DNA of 64,000 nt from an uncultured Lachnospiraceae bacterium. GTDB taxonomy: Bacteria > Bacillota > Clostridia > Lachnospirales > Lachnospiraceae. The stretch is from assembly GCA_947652735.1 (NCBI GenBank), contig CANTEG010000005.1, forward strand, positions 62,001 to 126,000. The letters run 5' to 3'. Every line of letters starts with the position of its first letter. Position 1 is the stretch's first letter. The notes below the pieces were generated by a model that saw only the letters and a list, made by a program, of their open reading frames with translations, was not told where the DNA came from and did not search any database. This document shows positions 1-8,553 of this stretch, piece by piece. Position numbers and translations under genes: made by a program.

Positions 1-23
1 TAAAAATAAAAGAGGGTGGTAAT

Positions 24-806
24 TTGAAGGATTTAATAAAAGCACAGCTATATCAGCTTAAGAAAAACAGGCTCGTGCTCATTGTGTTTATTGCAGTTTT
101 TCTTTTGCAGTTTATTAATATCATCGGTGAAATTTCTTACAGCGGAAGCGGATTTTGTGCAAGCACATATATTGTTGACATGAGTCTGGAAATGATTTTC
201 ATGAGTTTAGTTTTTCCTACCATTTTTACGGGCTGTGTATGCGGTGGGGACTTTTCTGATAAGACAGTAAACTATGAGCTCATGTCAGGTCATACAAGAA
301 AACAGGTTTATTTCAGCAGAGCGGTAATAAGTCTTGTTGGCGGAGTCATTGGAGAGTTTATTATTATCGTTGCTCCTGTGGTTGTATTAAGTGAGGCATA
401 TGGATGGGGAACAGACATTTTGGTAAAGGAAGCAGTAATAAGATATCTGTTTATGCTACTTCCAATTGCAAGAATTATATGTGAATTCATTTTTTTAACG
501 TATGTGGTAAAAAATCAATATATTACCATGGCAGGCTCATGCTTTGTATTTTCGATAGGCTTATCCTTGGTGGAGCTGCTTTCCAGTGAAACATCCGTGT
601 TTTTGGGAATGACAAATATTATGAAGCTTGGGACGTATGAGTCATGGAGTACATATACCTTGGACAATACGGTAGATATGATAAAGGTGTATGATGCTTC
701 ATTAAGTACAGGAGATATCATATCAACGATTATTAGCTCGGTTCTGTTTGGCGGAGTATTTCTGTTTATTGGGTACAGATATTTCTGTGGAGATGATTTG
801 AATTAG
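24..806 (+). CDS. ABC-2 type transporter permease
   Basis: Integral membrane subunit of an ABC transporter of the ABC-2 class. About six hydrophobic segments are visible (roughly residues 17-37, 52-75, 100-125, 140-165, 168-187 and 232-254), with a short charged N-terminus typical of these permeases. The TTG start follows a GAGGGTGG ribosome site at the very edge of the window, so the partner ATPase probably lies just upstream, outside it. The substrate cannot be told; antibiotic-efflux or bacteriocin-immunity exporters are common relatives. The next gene begins 52 nt downstream and may be co-transcribed. Confidence 0.75.
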   Translation: MKDLIKAQLYQLKKNRLVLIVFIAVFLLQFINIIGEISYSGSGFCASTYIVDMSLEMIFMSLVFPTIFTGCVCGGDFSDKTVNYELMSGHTRKQVYFSRAVISLVGGVIGEFIIIVAPVVVLSEAYGWGTDILVKEAVIRYLFMLLPIARIICEFIFLTYVVKNQYITMAGSCFVFSIGLSLVELLSSETSVFLGMTNIMKLGTYESWSTYTLDNTVDMIKVYDASLSTGDIISTIISSVLFGGVFLFIGYRYFCGDDLN

Positions 807-824
807 GGATGAAAGTAAATTTGG

Positions 825-840
825 AATGGGCTGATGTTCA
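825..840 (+). repeat. Copy 1 of the 16-nt leader motif AATGGGCTGATGTTCA
   Basis: Identical to 23176-23191 and 40017-40032. It ends 18 nt before the S41 peptidase start codon, just upstream of the ribosome site. It contains the start-stop mini-frame ATG GGC TGA. Confidence 0.7.
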
Positions 841-858
841 AGAAATTGAGGTGGGAAA

Positions 859-2505
859 ATGATTTATGTGGATGTAATTTTAATAGTTTTGATAATTGGA
901 GCTTCACTGGGGCTCTATGCCCTGGCTGGTTATGCTGCGAAAGTATTAAGTCCGAAATGGAAGCTGTGTTATGTTGTTCCTTTGATTGTATGTATATTAT
1001 TTGTGGCACTTTCAGGGTTTGAGGTATCCTTATTGGGTGTTTACATAGGATGTGTGCTGTTGTTTATTGGATTTATAAAAGAGGATATAAAGATAAGACG
1101 TCTTGTGTCAACTTGTACTGTTTTGCTGGCAATTATAACAATCCCTGTGTGTCTGCTTTATTCAGGCTATCGTATGCCAAATTTTGCAACTGAATTTAAG
1201 AACGGTTTTGCGTCAATGAAAGAGCATTATTGCATGACGGAATATAAGGATATTGATTGGGACGCTTTATATAATGCATATTTGCCGAAGTTCAAGGAAG
1301 TACAAAAAAACCATGATGCGGTGGGAAATTACATTCTTTGGACAGAGCTTTGTAACAGTATGCATGATGGACACGTGGCATATTATGCTGATGACAAGGT
1401 TGTGGAAGCAGCAGTGGAAAAAATGTATGGCAATGATTACGGATTATCACTTATTACCTTATCTGACGGTAATACTGTTGCAGTAAATGTTCAAAAAGAC
1501 AGCGCAGTATATGCCGCAGGAATACGAAACGGAACAATTGTAACAGCATGGGACGGAAAGGCCGTTGATGAACGTAAGCCGAATGATATTCCAATCGTGT
1601 GGCTGCCTAACAATCCTGTAAAAGAAAATGATGATTTTAACAGTGCACTGCTTGTTGCAGGCATGGGAGGCGACACGGTTTCCATCGGGTTTATTGATGA
1701 AAATGGGGAGGAAAAGAGTGTAAGTGTGGCAAAGCTTGGCGCATATGCAAAACGGCTTAGAGATACAACAAATATTTTATATTCGGGGATAAAGGCGGAC
1801 AATATGACGTGGCATGACTTAAATGGAGAAACAACAGTGTTAAGACTTACCCGGATGATGTATGACTCAAATGCAGCAGGTTCAGGTGATTACGCACGTA
1901 TGAAGGATGAGCTTAAGGCAGGTCTGCTTGAGAAAAAAGGGGCAGGTATTAAAAATCTGATTATAGACCTTCGCAGTAATGCGGGAGGAGACCCCAATTT
2001 TATAATTGCAATTGCAGAGCTGTTATCTCCGGAAAAGGAATTTATCTATGCGTGCAGTGGTGTGTGGGATGCGGAACAAAAAGATTTTGCATACAATACG
2101 GAGACAGGAAAGTATGCTGTTGGAAATAAAATTACTTATACAGGTGAAAATGTGTGGGGTGACGGTCAGATTATTCTCTTGGTCAATATGGCTACCATAA
2201 GTGCAGGTGATCATTTTACCCGACTGATGAGTGCACTTGATAATGTGACAATAATGGGATTTACAAGCTCAAACTGTTCAGGACAGGCAATTAGGGGTGT
2301 GGAATTTGAGAAGGGAGCGTTGCAGTTTTCTTCTGTTCCAACCCTTAATGAGGATGGAACAATCTATATAGATGCAGATGTGTCAAGAAAAGCAACGGTG
2401 CAATTGGATGTGCAAATTCCGTTTGACGAGAATGCCGTAAAGGCAATATTTGATGATGGAAAGGATTATGAGCTTGATTACGCAGAGGAGTATTTGAGAA
2501 AATAG
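859..2505 (+). CDS. Membrane-anchored S41 family peptidase with PDZ domain
   Basis: Probable serine protease of the C-terminal-processing (S41) family. The first ~105 residues hold four membrane segments, an unusual anchor for this family. A PDZ-like region (about 195-270) follows, then the S41 core: a strand and glycine loop near residues 365-385 (DLRSNAGGDPNF) and the TISAGDHF motif, where Ser448 is the expected nucleophile. The usual downstream catalytic Lys is not obvious in the segment following that motif. The ATG start follows GAGGTGGG. A 16-nt motif shared with the leaders of spoIVB and ptsI ends 18 nt before the start codon. Substrate unknown. Confidence 0.75.
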   Translation: MIYVDVILIVLIIGASLGLYALAGYAAKVLSPKWKLCYVVPLIVCILFVALSGFEVSLLGVYIGCVLLFIGFIKEDIKIRRLVSTCTVLLAIITIPVCLLYSGYRMPNFATEFKNGFASMKEHYCMTEYKDIDWDALYNAYLPKFKEVQKNHDAVGNYILWTELCNSMHDGHVAYYADDKVVEAAVEKMYGNDYGLSLITLSDGNTVAVNVQKDSAVYAAGIRNGTIVTAWDGKAVDERKPNDIPIVWLPNNPVKENDDFNSALLVAGMGGDTVSIGFIDENGEEKSVSVAKLGAYAKRLRDTTNILYSGIKADNMTWHDLNGETTVLRLTRMMYDSNAAGSGDYARMKDELKAGLLEKKGAGIKNLIIDLRSNAGGDPNFIIAIAELLSPEKEFIYACSGVWDAEQKDFAYNTETGKYAVGNKITYTGENVWGDGQIILLVNMATISAGDHFTRLMSALDNVTIMGFTSSNCSGQAIRGVEFEKGALQFSSVPTLNEDGTIYIDADVSRKATVQLDVQIPFDENAVKAIFDDGKDYELDYAEEYLRK

Positions 2506-2715
2506 TTTTTTGCTGAATCAGCCCGAACTATGTTTTATGCATTTATCTATAAAATGGAACATACATATGTAAAAAATTTTTATTGTAAAAATTATCCTGT
2601 AAGTTTATAATTTATCCAGATACTTGAAAAATATATATGGTTATTATTGAAATAATCAGTAAAGTCGGTATTTATGTTTGGGGATAAAAAGATTACATAA
2701 AGAATGGGGATAGTT

Positions 2716-2997
2716 ATGACGCAATTAGTTAATTTAATGGAAGAAACGGTATTTAACAAAATTGACGAGTTATGGACAAATACAGAATATTGTAAATGTG
2801 AAAGCTGTCGTATGGATATAGCAACCTATGCGTTAAACCGTTTGCCGCCACAGTATGTTCAATCCTTAAAGGGAAAGGTGCTGTACCGTTTTGCATCCCA
2901 GCAGACACAAAGTGATGTAGATGTTACGGTAGTTGTTGAAAAGGCAATCGGGATTGTCGGGAATGCACCACATAGAAATACAGACCAGACCGAGTAA
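2716..2997 (+). CDS. comFB: ComFB family late competence protein
   Basis: Small (about 93 residues) protein resembling ComFB. The family signature is visible: an N-terminal LVNLMEE helix, a paired-cysteine segment (YCKCESCRMD), and ALNRLPPQYV in the middle. ComFB lies in the competence operon of Bacillus, and family members bind cyclic dinucleotides in some bacteria; the role here is unknown. No other competence gene is adjacent. Two in-frame ATGs exist, at 2704 and 2716; I chose 2716 because GGGGATAG lies at a suitable distance upstream. A stem-loop terminator follows. Confidence 0.75.
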   Translation: MTQLVNLMEETVFNKIDELWTNTEYCKCESCRMDIATYALNRLPPQYVQSLKGKVLYRFASQQTQSDVDVTVVVEKAIGIVGNAPHRNTDQTE

Positions 2998-3004
2998 GTA
3001 TCAG

Positions 3005-3046
3005 AGGCTGCCCCACTATTTATGTTAGTGAGGCAGCTTTTATTTT
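3005..3046 (+). terminator. Rho-independent terminator after comFB
   Basis: Inverted repeat CTGCC/GGCAG, extended inwards by CACT/AGTG, followed by CTTTTATTTTT. Confidence 0.75.
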
Positions 3047-3141
3047 TAAATTTTATTATTTACATTCTATATCTGATATTTTAATGATATAATACAATGT
3101 GATAGTTAATTTATCACATGGAGGAAAAATTTTAAAAAACA

Positions 3142-3654
3142 ATGGTCATATTAATTGCAGGAAGTTCACATACAGGAAAAACATTTTTGGCACAAAGATT
3201 ATTGGAGAAATATTATTATCCATACGTCTCAATCGACCATTTAAAAATGGGATTGATTAGAAGTAACAATACTGATTTAACAGTAGAAGATGATGAAAAA
3301 CTAACAGAATATTTGTGGGAAATAGTAAAGGAAATAGTAAAAACAAATATTGAAAATAGTCAAAATATTATTATAGAGGGTTGCTATATACCGTTTAACT
3401 GGAAACATGATTTTAGTGAGGGGTATTTAAAAGAAATACGATATGTATGTCTGATTATGACAGAAAAATATATTCAGGATAACTATAAAGATATTATAGA
3501 ATATGAAAATGTAATTGAATGCAGGAAAGAGAAAGGCTGTGTTGAGTTAGAAAAATTGGTGTCAGAAAATTTATATAATTTAGAAATGTGCAGGAAATAT
3601 AAAAATGAATATATTCTCATAGATGATAAGTATGATGTAGGCATTGCTTTGTAA
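3142..3654 (+). CDS. P-loop NTPase/kinase-like protein
   Basis: A 170-residue protein opening with a strand and a Walker A loop, GSSHTGKT (residues 7-14), then a short alpha/beta fold like small-molecule kinases, zeta-toxin or adenylate-kinase relatives. No specific substrate motif was recognised. It is clearly more AT-rich than its neighbours, with many AAA/ATA codons, which suggests recent acquisition. The nearest GGAGG is 17 nt upstream of the first in-frame ATG and an in-frame stop blocks an earlier start, so translation may be weak or the start unusual. A GTGATA/TATCAC inverted repeat lies upstream at 3100-3118. Confidence 0.6.
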   Translation: MVILIAGSSHTGKTFLAQRLLEKYYYPYVSIDHLKMGLIRSNNTDLTVEDDEKLTEYLWEIVKEIVKTNIENSQNIIIEGCYIPFNWKHDFSEGYLKEIRYVCLIMTEKYIQDNYKDIIEYENVIECRKEKGCVELEKLVSENLYNLEMCRKYKNEYILIDDKYDVGIAL

Positions 3655-3694
3655 TGTTACATATAAATTTGTAATTTCTGAAAGGAGAAAAAAT

Positions 3695-3880
3695 ATGGAT
3701 AGAAAATTAAAAATTATAATCGAAAATTGCCCACAAAACCACAAATGTCCGGCGGTGGAGGTTTGTCCTGTCGGGGCATTAAGCCAAAAAGGATTTGCCG
3801 CACCTGAAATCGATTATGAAAAGTGTATAAGATGCGGCAAATGTTCTGGATTTTGTCCTAAAAAAGCATTGGTATTGTAA
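3695..3880 (+). CDS. Small 4Fe-4S ferredoxin-like protein
   Basis: A 61-residue cytoplasmic iron-sulfur protein. A full CxxCxxCxxxCP cluster motif is near the C-terminus (CIRCGKCSGFCP). A second cysteine set near the N-terminus (ENCPQNHKCPAVEVCP) has irregular spacing and may bind a second cluster. The ATG was chosen because AAAGGAG precedes it at good spacing; an upstream in-frame extension has no ribosome site. It probably carries electrons for an oxidoreductase, but none is adjacent. It converges on the aminotransferase on the other strand, with a long hairpin between them. Confidence 0.8.
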   Translation: MDRKLKIIIENCPQNHKCPAVEVCPVGALSQKGFAAPEIDYEKCIRCGKCSGFCPKKALVL

Positions 3881-3907
3881 ATAGGAAACGAAGTTTCCTA
3901 TTTACAA
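3877..3907. terminator. Long palindrome between convergent genes
   Basis: A near-perfect hairpin overlapping the ferredoxin stop, with 14-nt arms around a GAA loop and the core GGAAAC/GTTTCC. It lies between convergent genes and so may terminate both. It lacks a strong T-run and belongs to a family of GGAAAC hairpins seen elsewhere in the window. Confidence 0.5.
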
Positions 3908-3914
3908 ATTCAGT

Positions 3915-5159
3915 CTAGCCGATTACCTCATCCACAGCTTCCTTTATAATCTCAAGTCCCTTAAGTAATGTCTCGTCAGGGATGGTGAGTGCAGGCATAG
4001 GCTTAACGACACAGTTATCCCGTCCGGCAAGCTCTATGATGAGACCACGTTTAAAGCATGCCTTGGATATGGCGGATGCCTTTTCACCGCTTCCAACATC
4101 GATTCCAAATATACATCCGATACCGCGGATTTCAATTCCATCACGTGCGACATTGTTTTCAAGGTAGTCGCGTATAACCTTCTCCTTGCGTTTTGCTTCA
4201 GCTTCAATATTGTTTTCAAGCATAAATTCTAAGCCTGCTTTTGCTGCGACGACTGCCAACTGGTTTCCGCGGAATGTTCCGTTGTGTTCTCCAGGAAGCC
4301 ATATATCAAGCTCAGGGGAAAACAGTGTGAGAGCAAAAGGAAGACCGTAGCCGCCTATGGATTTGGACATTATCAGCATGTCAGGCTTAATACCTGCTCT
4401 TTCAAATGAGAAGAAAGTTCCTGTACGGGCACAACCAACCTGTATATCATCAATAATAAGAAGAATATCATGTCTGTCGCATAATGCCCTTACATCCTGA
4501 AGCCATTTATTATCAAATATATAAACACCGCCCTCAGCTTGTACTGTTTCTATTACAAAGGCAGCAGGCTTATCAATGCCTGAGTGGTCATCCGTTAACA
4601 GGGTTTCCATATAGTTGATTGTATCAAAGTTTTCAAACATGTATGGTGCAGGAATATGGGTTACATAGTCTAACGGAACACCAGCACCGTTGCGGTCTGT
4701 TCTGTCAGTTGTAAGTGAAAGTGCACCCAGCGTCATACCGTGGAAGCATCCCATAAGAGCCCAGACATTGGTTCTCTTTTTTACCTTTCTTGCAAGCTTT
4801 AATGCTGCTTCAATTGCATTGGTGCCTGTAGGGGCAGGGAACATTATTTTGTAGTCAAGTCCACGCGGCTTTAATACCTTTTCCTCAAAATATTCTATAA
4901 AATCAGCCTTTACATTTGTCATCATATCGAGAGAGTGCAGTATTCCGTCATTTGCAAGGTAGTCAATAAGCTTTGCTTTGATGTAATCGTTGTTGTGTCC
5001 ATAGTTTACTGCGCCTGCTCCGCAGAAAAAATCTATATATTCATTTCCGTCAACATCCGTTATAATGGAACCCTTTGCCTTTGCAAATACAGATGGAAAG
5101 CTTCTGCAATAAGAGCGTACATTCGATTCATATGTTTCAAAAACTTCTTTCATTTCCAT
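3915..5159 (-). CDS. Class III aminotransferase, EctB-like (diaminobutyrate--2-oxoglutarate type)
   Basis: A PLP-dependent class III aminotransferase of 414 residues, the usual EctB length. The N-terminus (EVFETYESNVRSYCRSFP), FFCGAGAVNYGHNN, the DDIQ cofactor motif and the lysine of MSKSIGGYG (Lys266, the expected PLP Schiff base) all resemble diaminobutyrate aminotransferases, which make L-2,4-diaminobutyrate from aspartate semialdehyde and glutamate. No ectA or ectC is nearby, so ectoine synthesis is not supported. It is the last gene of a minus-strand trio with a MurT-like ligase and a GatD-like protein, which hints at a role in cell-wall or amino-acid modification. An AGGAAT-type ribosome site precedes the start. 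Confidence 0.75.
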   Translation of the reverse strand: MEMKEVFETYESNVRSYCRSFPSVFAKAKGSIITDVDGNEYIDFFCGAGAVNYGHNNDYIKAKLIDYLANDGILHSLDMMTNVKADFIEYFEEKVLKPRGLDYKIMFPAPTGTNAIEAALKLARKVKKRTNVWALMGCFHGMTLGALSLTTDRTDRNGAGVPLDYVTHIPAPYMFENFDTINYMETLLTDDHSGIDKPAAFVIETVQAEGGVYIFDNKWLQDVRALCDRHDILLIIDDIQVGCARTGTFFSFERAGIKPDMLIMSKSIGGYGLPFALTLFSPELDIWLPGEHNGTFRGNQLAVVAAKAGLEFMLENNIEAEAKRKEKVIRDYLENNVARDGIEIRGIGCIFGIDVGSGEKASAISKACFKRGLIIELAGRDNCVVKPMPALTIPDETLLKGLEIIKEAVDEVIG

Positions 5160-5261
5160 GATTTATTCCTCTTTTCCTGGTGAAATTTATATAGGACGAA
5201 ATGTCCTATTATATTAAAAATTGTGTGTGCGTTGGAAATTCCAATGCATAAATTATAAGTG

Positions 5262-5981
5262 TCAATGTGATGGTTTAAATGTTTCAAACTGCTTTAGTCT
5301 GCTGTTATAAGCACTCATAATAGTGTCTTCAAATGCAAGCTTTGGATGTTCAATGCCCATAACGGACATCAGGTATTTTACAAACAGCGGGTTGGATATC
5401 AAAAAAGGTCCGATTGTATATGTGCCATAAAAGTTGTTTCTTCTGATACCCTCAAGGTCTGACGCAGGATTGATGCCACAGCCCTTTGTCACCTTATAAA
5501 AATAGCAGTCTGTATTGTTACCGTAGGAGTGACTGAATTGGGATTTGAAGCCAAGAAGCTTCATGTCCTCAAAATTACCTAATATATAGGAGTTGTGTCG
5601 GTTAAACATATACCGCTTGGCATATGTATCAAATAGTCCGAGACATTCTATACGGCTTTTATCTTCATTTTCAATATATTGTCCGAATATTTCCATTGCA
5701 TTTCCTGTCATAAGAAATATACAGCCCTTGTCAATAAGCTCTGTTATGCGGTCCTTGTGGGGCATTAGGGCAGATACTACCAGTTCCTGCTGCTTTTCTG
5801 ACATTGCTCCCATAAAAACCATAGAGACATCCTGGCTGACAAATGCAGGCTCCTCAAAAAGATGGGTGTCTGCAAACACCGCATCAGGAATGCATTTTTT
5901 CAAATAACCGGTGTTCATTAAATCACCAAATAAGTTGGCAAATTCAGGATACAGAGTTTCTATTATTATATTGTTTTCCAT
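5262..5981 (-). CDS. GatD-like class I glutamine amidotransferase lacking catalytic residues
   Basis: A 239-residue protein with the layout of GatD, the glutaminase half of lipid II isoglutaminyl synthase, lying 17 nt after its usual partner murT. The nucleophile position (TICGGYQ in Staphylococcus GatD) reads FLMTGNAMEIFG here, so Thr92 replaces the catalytic Cys. The catalytic His of GTYLHGP reads GTYTIGP, so Ile190 replaces His. Both substitutions were confirmed from the DNA. As glutaminase chemistry needs both residues, this protein is probably catalytically dead and may be a structural or regulatory partner of MurT. There is no frameshift and the frame is intact, so it does not look like a decaying gene. 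Confidence 0.65.
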   Translation of the reverse strand: MENNIIIETLYPEFANLFGDLMNTGYLKKCIPDAVFADTHLFEEPAFVSQDVSMVFMGAMSEKQQELVVSALMPHKDRITELIDKGCIFLMTGNAMEIFGQYIENEDKSRIECLGLFDTYAKRYMFNRHNSYILGNFEDMKLLGFKSQFSHSYGNNTDCYFYKVTKGCGINPASDLEGIRRNNFYGTYTIGPFLISNPLFVKYLMSVMGIEHPKLAFEDTIMSAYNSRLKQFETFKPSH

Positions 5982-5998
5982 AGTTTTACCTCTATATT

Positions 5999-7360
5999 TT
6001 AGTGCAAACTTTCTATTATTTTGTCACGTGCAATTTTTGCTGCCGAGGTAGCGTATACCTGATGAAGTATAAATACTTTTTCAGTTTTGTCAAGCCATAA
6101 ATGCTCATGGGCAGCTTTCTCATCAGGGACGCAGCTTATTTTTTCTTCAGGAACACCTGCAAGGAGCAGTCTCAATTTGTAATCCTCACATCGTTCACCG
6201 CAGACAATCAGGTGGCTTATGTCAGTCTGATTGAGATATTCAAAATCAGCATCATACATCCATGTGACGATTTCAGGAGAGTGGGAGTGTCCGTAAATGT
6301 CCCCCAACATAAGTATTACCTCTTTGTTGCCCTCCTGTTTGCTTACGAACTCAAACACGCAGGAGCAGGCAATCGGGTTAAATCCTTTGGACAGGTGGGT
6401 AATCACTTCAAGATTACCTGCCTTGGCACTGGAATATCTGGATTCCAGTACATTTACCATGCCAAAGGATTTTTGAATTTCATCGGGTGAAAGTCCAAGC
6501 TCACGCAGTACCGCAATGGCAGTTATCTGATTATATGTGTTAAAAATGCTGTCCGTTATAAGCGGATATACTTCCGTGTTGCCATCATGTGTTACAGTAA
6601 GTGTTTTTGCCGAGAAGTCAGGGAGTGTGCTATAGTCGCTTTCTGGCGAGGTAAATCCGCAATTGGGGCAGGTTGCATGTCCGATATGATGGTATCTTAA
6701 ATAATCATATTTAAGAAGATGATAGCAATTCGGACATATCCGTGCATCATTTATAATGTTCAAATCCTCCTCATGGTCAGTGTCCATGCGGGCAATGGAA
6801 AAATATGTTCTGTCATTTGACGGTGCGAGTCCTGCACTTATGGCATCGTCAGCATTCAGTATCATATGGGTATCCTTTGGAATATGGTCCGATATAAGGT
6901 TGAATATATATTCCGTATGTGCATTTCTTTGCAGGGAATCCCGAAACAAATTTGTGCACACGGCAAAGTCAGGATGTATAAATGGGTAAATTAGCTTTGA
7001 ACTGCGCTCGTCCACCTCAAACAGTGCAAGCTTTTTCCTGACCTTGCCCCCGATTGTGGAATTGGAAAGAAGAGCAGTTGCAATACCTGCATTTAGGTTG
7101 GAACCTGCCCTGTTATTTAAAACATCATATCCACAGTCCTTCAGGACATCTAATATCATGTTGCATGCTGTTGTTTTTCCGTTTGTCCCCGTAACACAGA
7201 CTATTTTTTCAGGCTTATCAATCCGTCCGAGAAAGTCTGGACATATATTTATGGCAAGTCTTCCGGGAAAGTGGCTTGCATTCATTTTAAGAAGTTTCCC
7301 CATTCTGTATGCTGCTTTCCCTATCAATAGTGCAAATCTAAAACGCAGTGTTTTTTTCAT
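5999..7360 (-). CDS. murT: MurT-like Mur ligase family protein (lipid II isoglutaminyl synthase subunit)
   Basis: A 453-residue Mur ligase homologue. It has the ATP-binding loop TGTNGKTT (residues 57-64), a central domain carrying the four-cysteine zinc ribbon typical of MurT (two CPNC pairs about 25 residues apart, near residues 205-240), and the C-terminal DUF1727-type domain. With GatD, MurT amidates the alpha-carboxyl of D-glutamate in lipid II. It is first in a minus-strand trio followed by a GatD-like protein without active-site residues, so its amine donor is uncertain. Two TTTACCACA direct repeats lie 30-50 nt upstream. Confidence 0.8.
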   Translation of the reverse strand: MKKTLRFRFALLIGKAAYRMGKLLKMNASHFPGRLAINICPDFLGRIDKPEKIVCVTGTNGKTTACNMILDVLKDCGYDVLNNRAGSNLNAGIATALLSNSTIGGKVRKKLALFEVDERSSKLIYPFIHPDFAVCTNLFRDSLQRNAHTEYIFNLISDHIPKDTHMILNADDAISAGLAPSNDRTYFSIARMDTDHEEDLNIINDARICPNCYHLLKYDYLRYHHIGHATCPNCGFTSPESDYSTLPDFSAKTLTVTHDGNTEVYPLITDSIFNTYNQITAIAVLRELGLSPDEIQKSFGMVNVLESRYSSAKAGNLEVITHLSKGFNPIACSCVFEFVSKQEGNKEVILMLGDIYGHSHSPEIVTWMYDADFEYLNQTDISHLIVCGERCEDYKLRLLLAGVPEEKISCVPDEKAAHEHLWLDKTEKVFILHQVYATSAAKIARDKIIESLH

Positions 7361-7436
7361 TCTTGTGTCCTCTTGTAAAACAATAAAAATTTACCACAGA
7401 TTACTTTACCACAAAATGTAAGAATTATCCATATAA

Positions 7437-7553
7437 TTAATAAAAGACTATAGCAAATGTGAAAAAATCAATCATATTCCTGTGGTAAAGTGGACAACTT
7501 ACTGTTATGATGATTGGGATGACAGCTATGATGACTGGGATTTGGACTGGTAG
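7437..7553 (+). other. Open frame with Asp/Trp/Tyr-rich end, no start codon
   Basis: A 38-codon open stretch with no ATG ends in an acidic aromatic tail made of repeated YDDWD-type units, then a TAG stop. It may be the 3' remnant of a lost gene or chance. No ribosome site is visible. Confidence 0.2.
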
Positions 7554-7590
7554 GGAAACAGCAATAACGCATAGATGAAAGGTTGCCAAT

Positions 7591-7869
7591 ATGAAAAAAA
7601 ATAACTGGAGTTTGATAACAATTACAGAAGGGCATTTATCATGTGAAAATTTAAAGCTTGAGAGTGCAGAGATTAGTAATATAGAAACGATTTTAGAAAA
7701 GAAGTTTGGAAATCAGTTGAAAAGGCATGGTATTATTGTGTCTTATGATTGCTGGTCAGGTGTATTCATCATGCCGTTTTATAAAGATGCAGAATGTTAT
7801 GCATCTGCGGATAGTCTGATAAAACAGATTTACGATTATTTGTGTGAGTTGGAAAATGGGGCAGTATAG
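7591..7869 (+). CDS. Hypothetical protein (92 aa)
   Basis: I do not recognise this 92-residue protein. It is a soluble, mixed alpha/beta-looking sequence with no signal peptide or membrane segment. An aromatic middle (YDCWSGVFIMPFY) suggests a compact fold. The ATG follows GAAAGG at 12 nt. It is followed after 59 nt by a small membrane protein on the same strand, and the two may be co-expressed. Confidence 0.5.
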   Translation: MKKNNWSLITITEGHLSCENLKLESAEISNIETILEKKFGNQLKRHGIIVSYDCWSGVFIMPFYKDAECYASADSLIKQIYDYLCELENGAV

Positions 7870-7928
7870 AATGTCTGAAGCAAATGGTACAGTCACTATA
7901 AAATTAGTGATTTAAATGGCAATAAATC

Positions 7929-8384
7929 ATGGCAGTTACCCGTACAGGCGGTGCCGCTATGTTTATTGCATATATCATTTTATTTATGTTTAGTGGTATT
8001 TTTATTGAAAAGGTGAAATGTGCATTTTCTTTGCTGTATGCAGCTATAACAGTGACGGTTATGCATTTGTGCTTTGGAATTGTTAATTCCTTATTATCCG
8101 TGTGCTGCATTTCGGTTCCAATGAAAAGTCTTCAAAGTACAGGATTGATTTTTATGTGGGGTGGCAGTATTTTTTCACTTGCTATGTCCGTTTTTTGTTA
8201 TGTAATGATAGAAAAATATTTTCGGAGTGACGAGACAGATGGGACAAAATACGCACTTATGATTCTAAGTCCCATGTTACTTATATTTTTGACAACTGAA
8301 TACATTAACAGCAGCATTTATGGAAATACGGTAACAACAGATAACAATGGAAAAATATTGCTTGACACTAATTCAAAGAGATAA
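7929..8384 (+). CDS. Hypothetical small membrane protein
   Basis: A 151-residue protein with four hydrophobic segments (about residues 12-27, 32-60, 68-97 and 108-126) and a polar tail. The family was not recognised. The annotated ATG lacks a good ribosome site; an internal ATG at 7959 has AGGCGGTG upstream and is a plausible alternative start that would place the first membrane segment at the N-terminus. It converges on efp across a strong hairpin. Confidence 0.45.
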   Translation: MAVTRTGGAAMFIAYIILFMFSGIFIEKVKCAFSLLYAAITVTVMHLCFGIVNSLLSVCCISVPMKSLQSTGLIFMWGGSIFSLAMSVFCYVMIEKYFRSDETDGTKYALMILSPMLLIFLTTEYINSSIYGNTVTTDNNGKILLDTNSKR

Positions 8385-8476
8385 CGATGCATACAGGCGA
8401 CAGAACTCGGCTATTAATTTGTATGTATAAAACAAAGTGCATTTGGCATCGCAGATTTCTATTAGAAGGGGTTTCG

Positions 8477-8522
8477 TTAAAAATGGGGCTGTCGCATACA
8501 TATTTTGCGACAGCCCCATTTA
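8477..8522 (-). terminator. Terminator of efp (perfect 15-bp stem)
   Basis: Arms at 8482-8496 and 8506-8520 pair perfectly (AATGGGGCTGTCGCA and its complement) around a 9-nt loop. A run of five T follows on the minus strand, so it terminates efp and may also stop transcription from the plus-strand gene. Confidence 0.85.
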
Positions 8523-8553
8523 AGTAGCAACGTCTTAAAACGATTTTTGGTTT

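Noticed and set aside
3915-5159. Ectoine biosynthesis cluster
   Set aside because: Only the EctB-like enzyme is present; the neighbours are MurT and GatD homologues, so an ectoine pathway is not supported.
7437-7553. Small protein gene with Asp/Trp repeats
   Set aside because: No start codon or ribosome site, so kept only as a low-confidence remnant.
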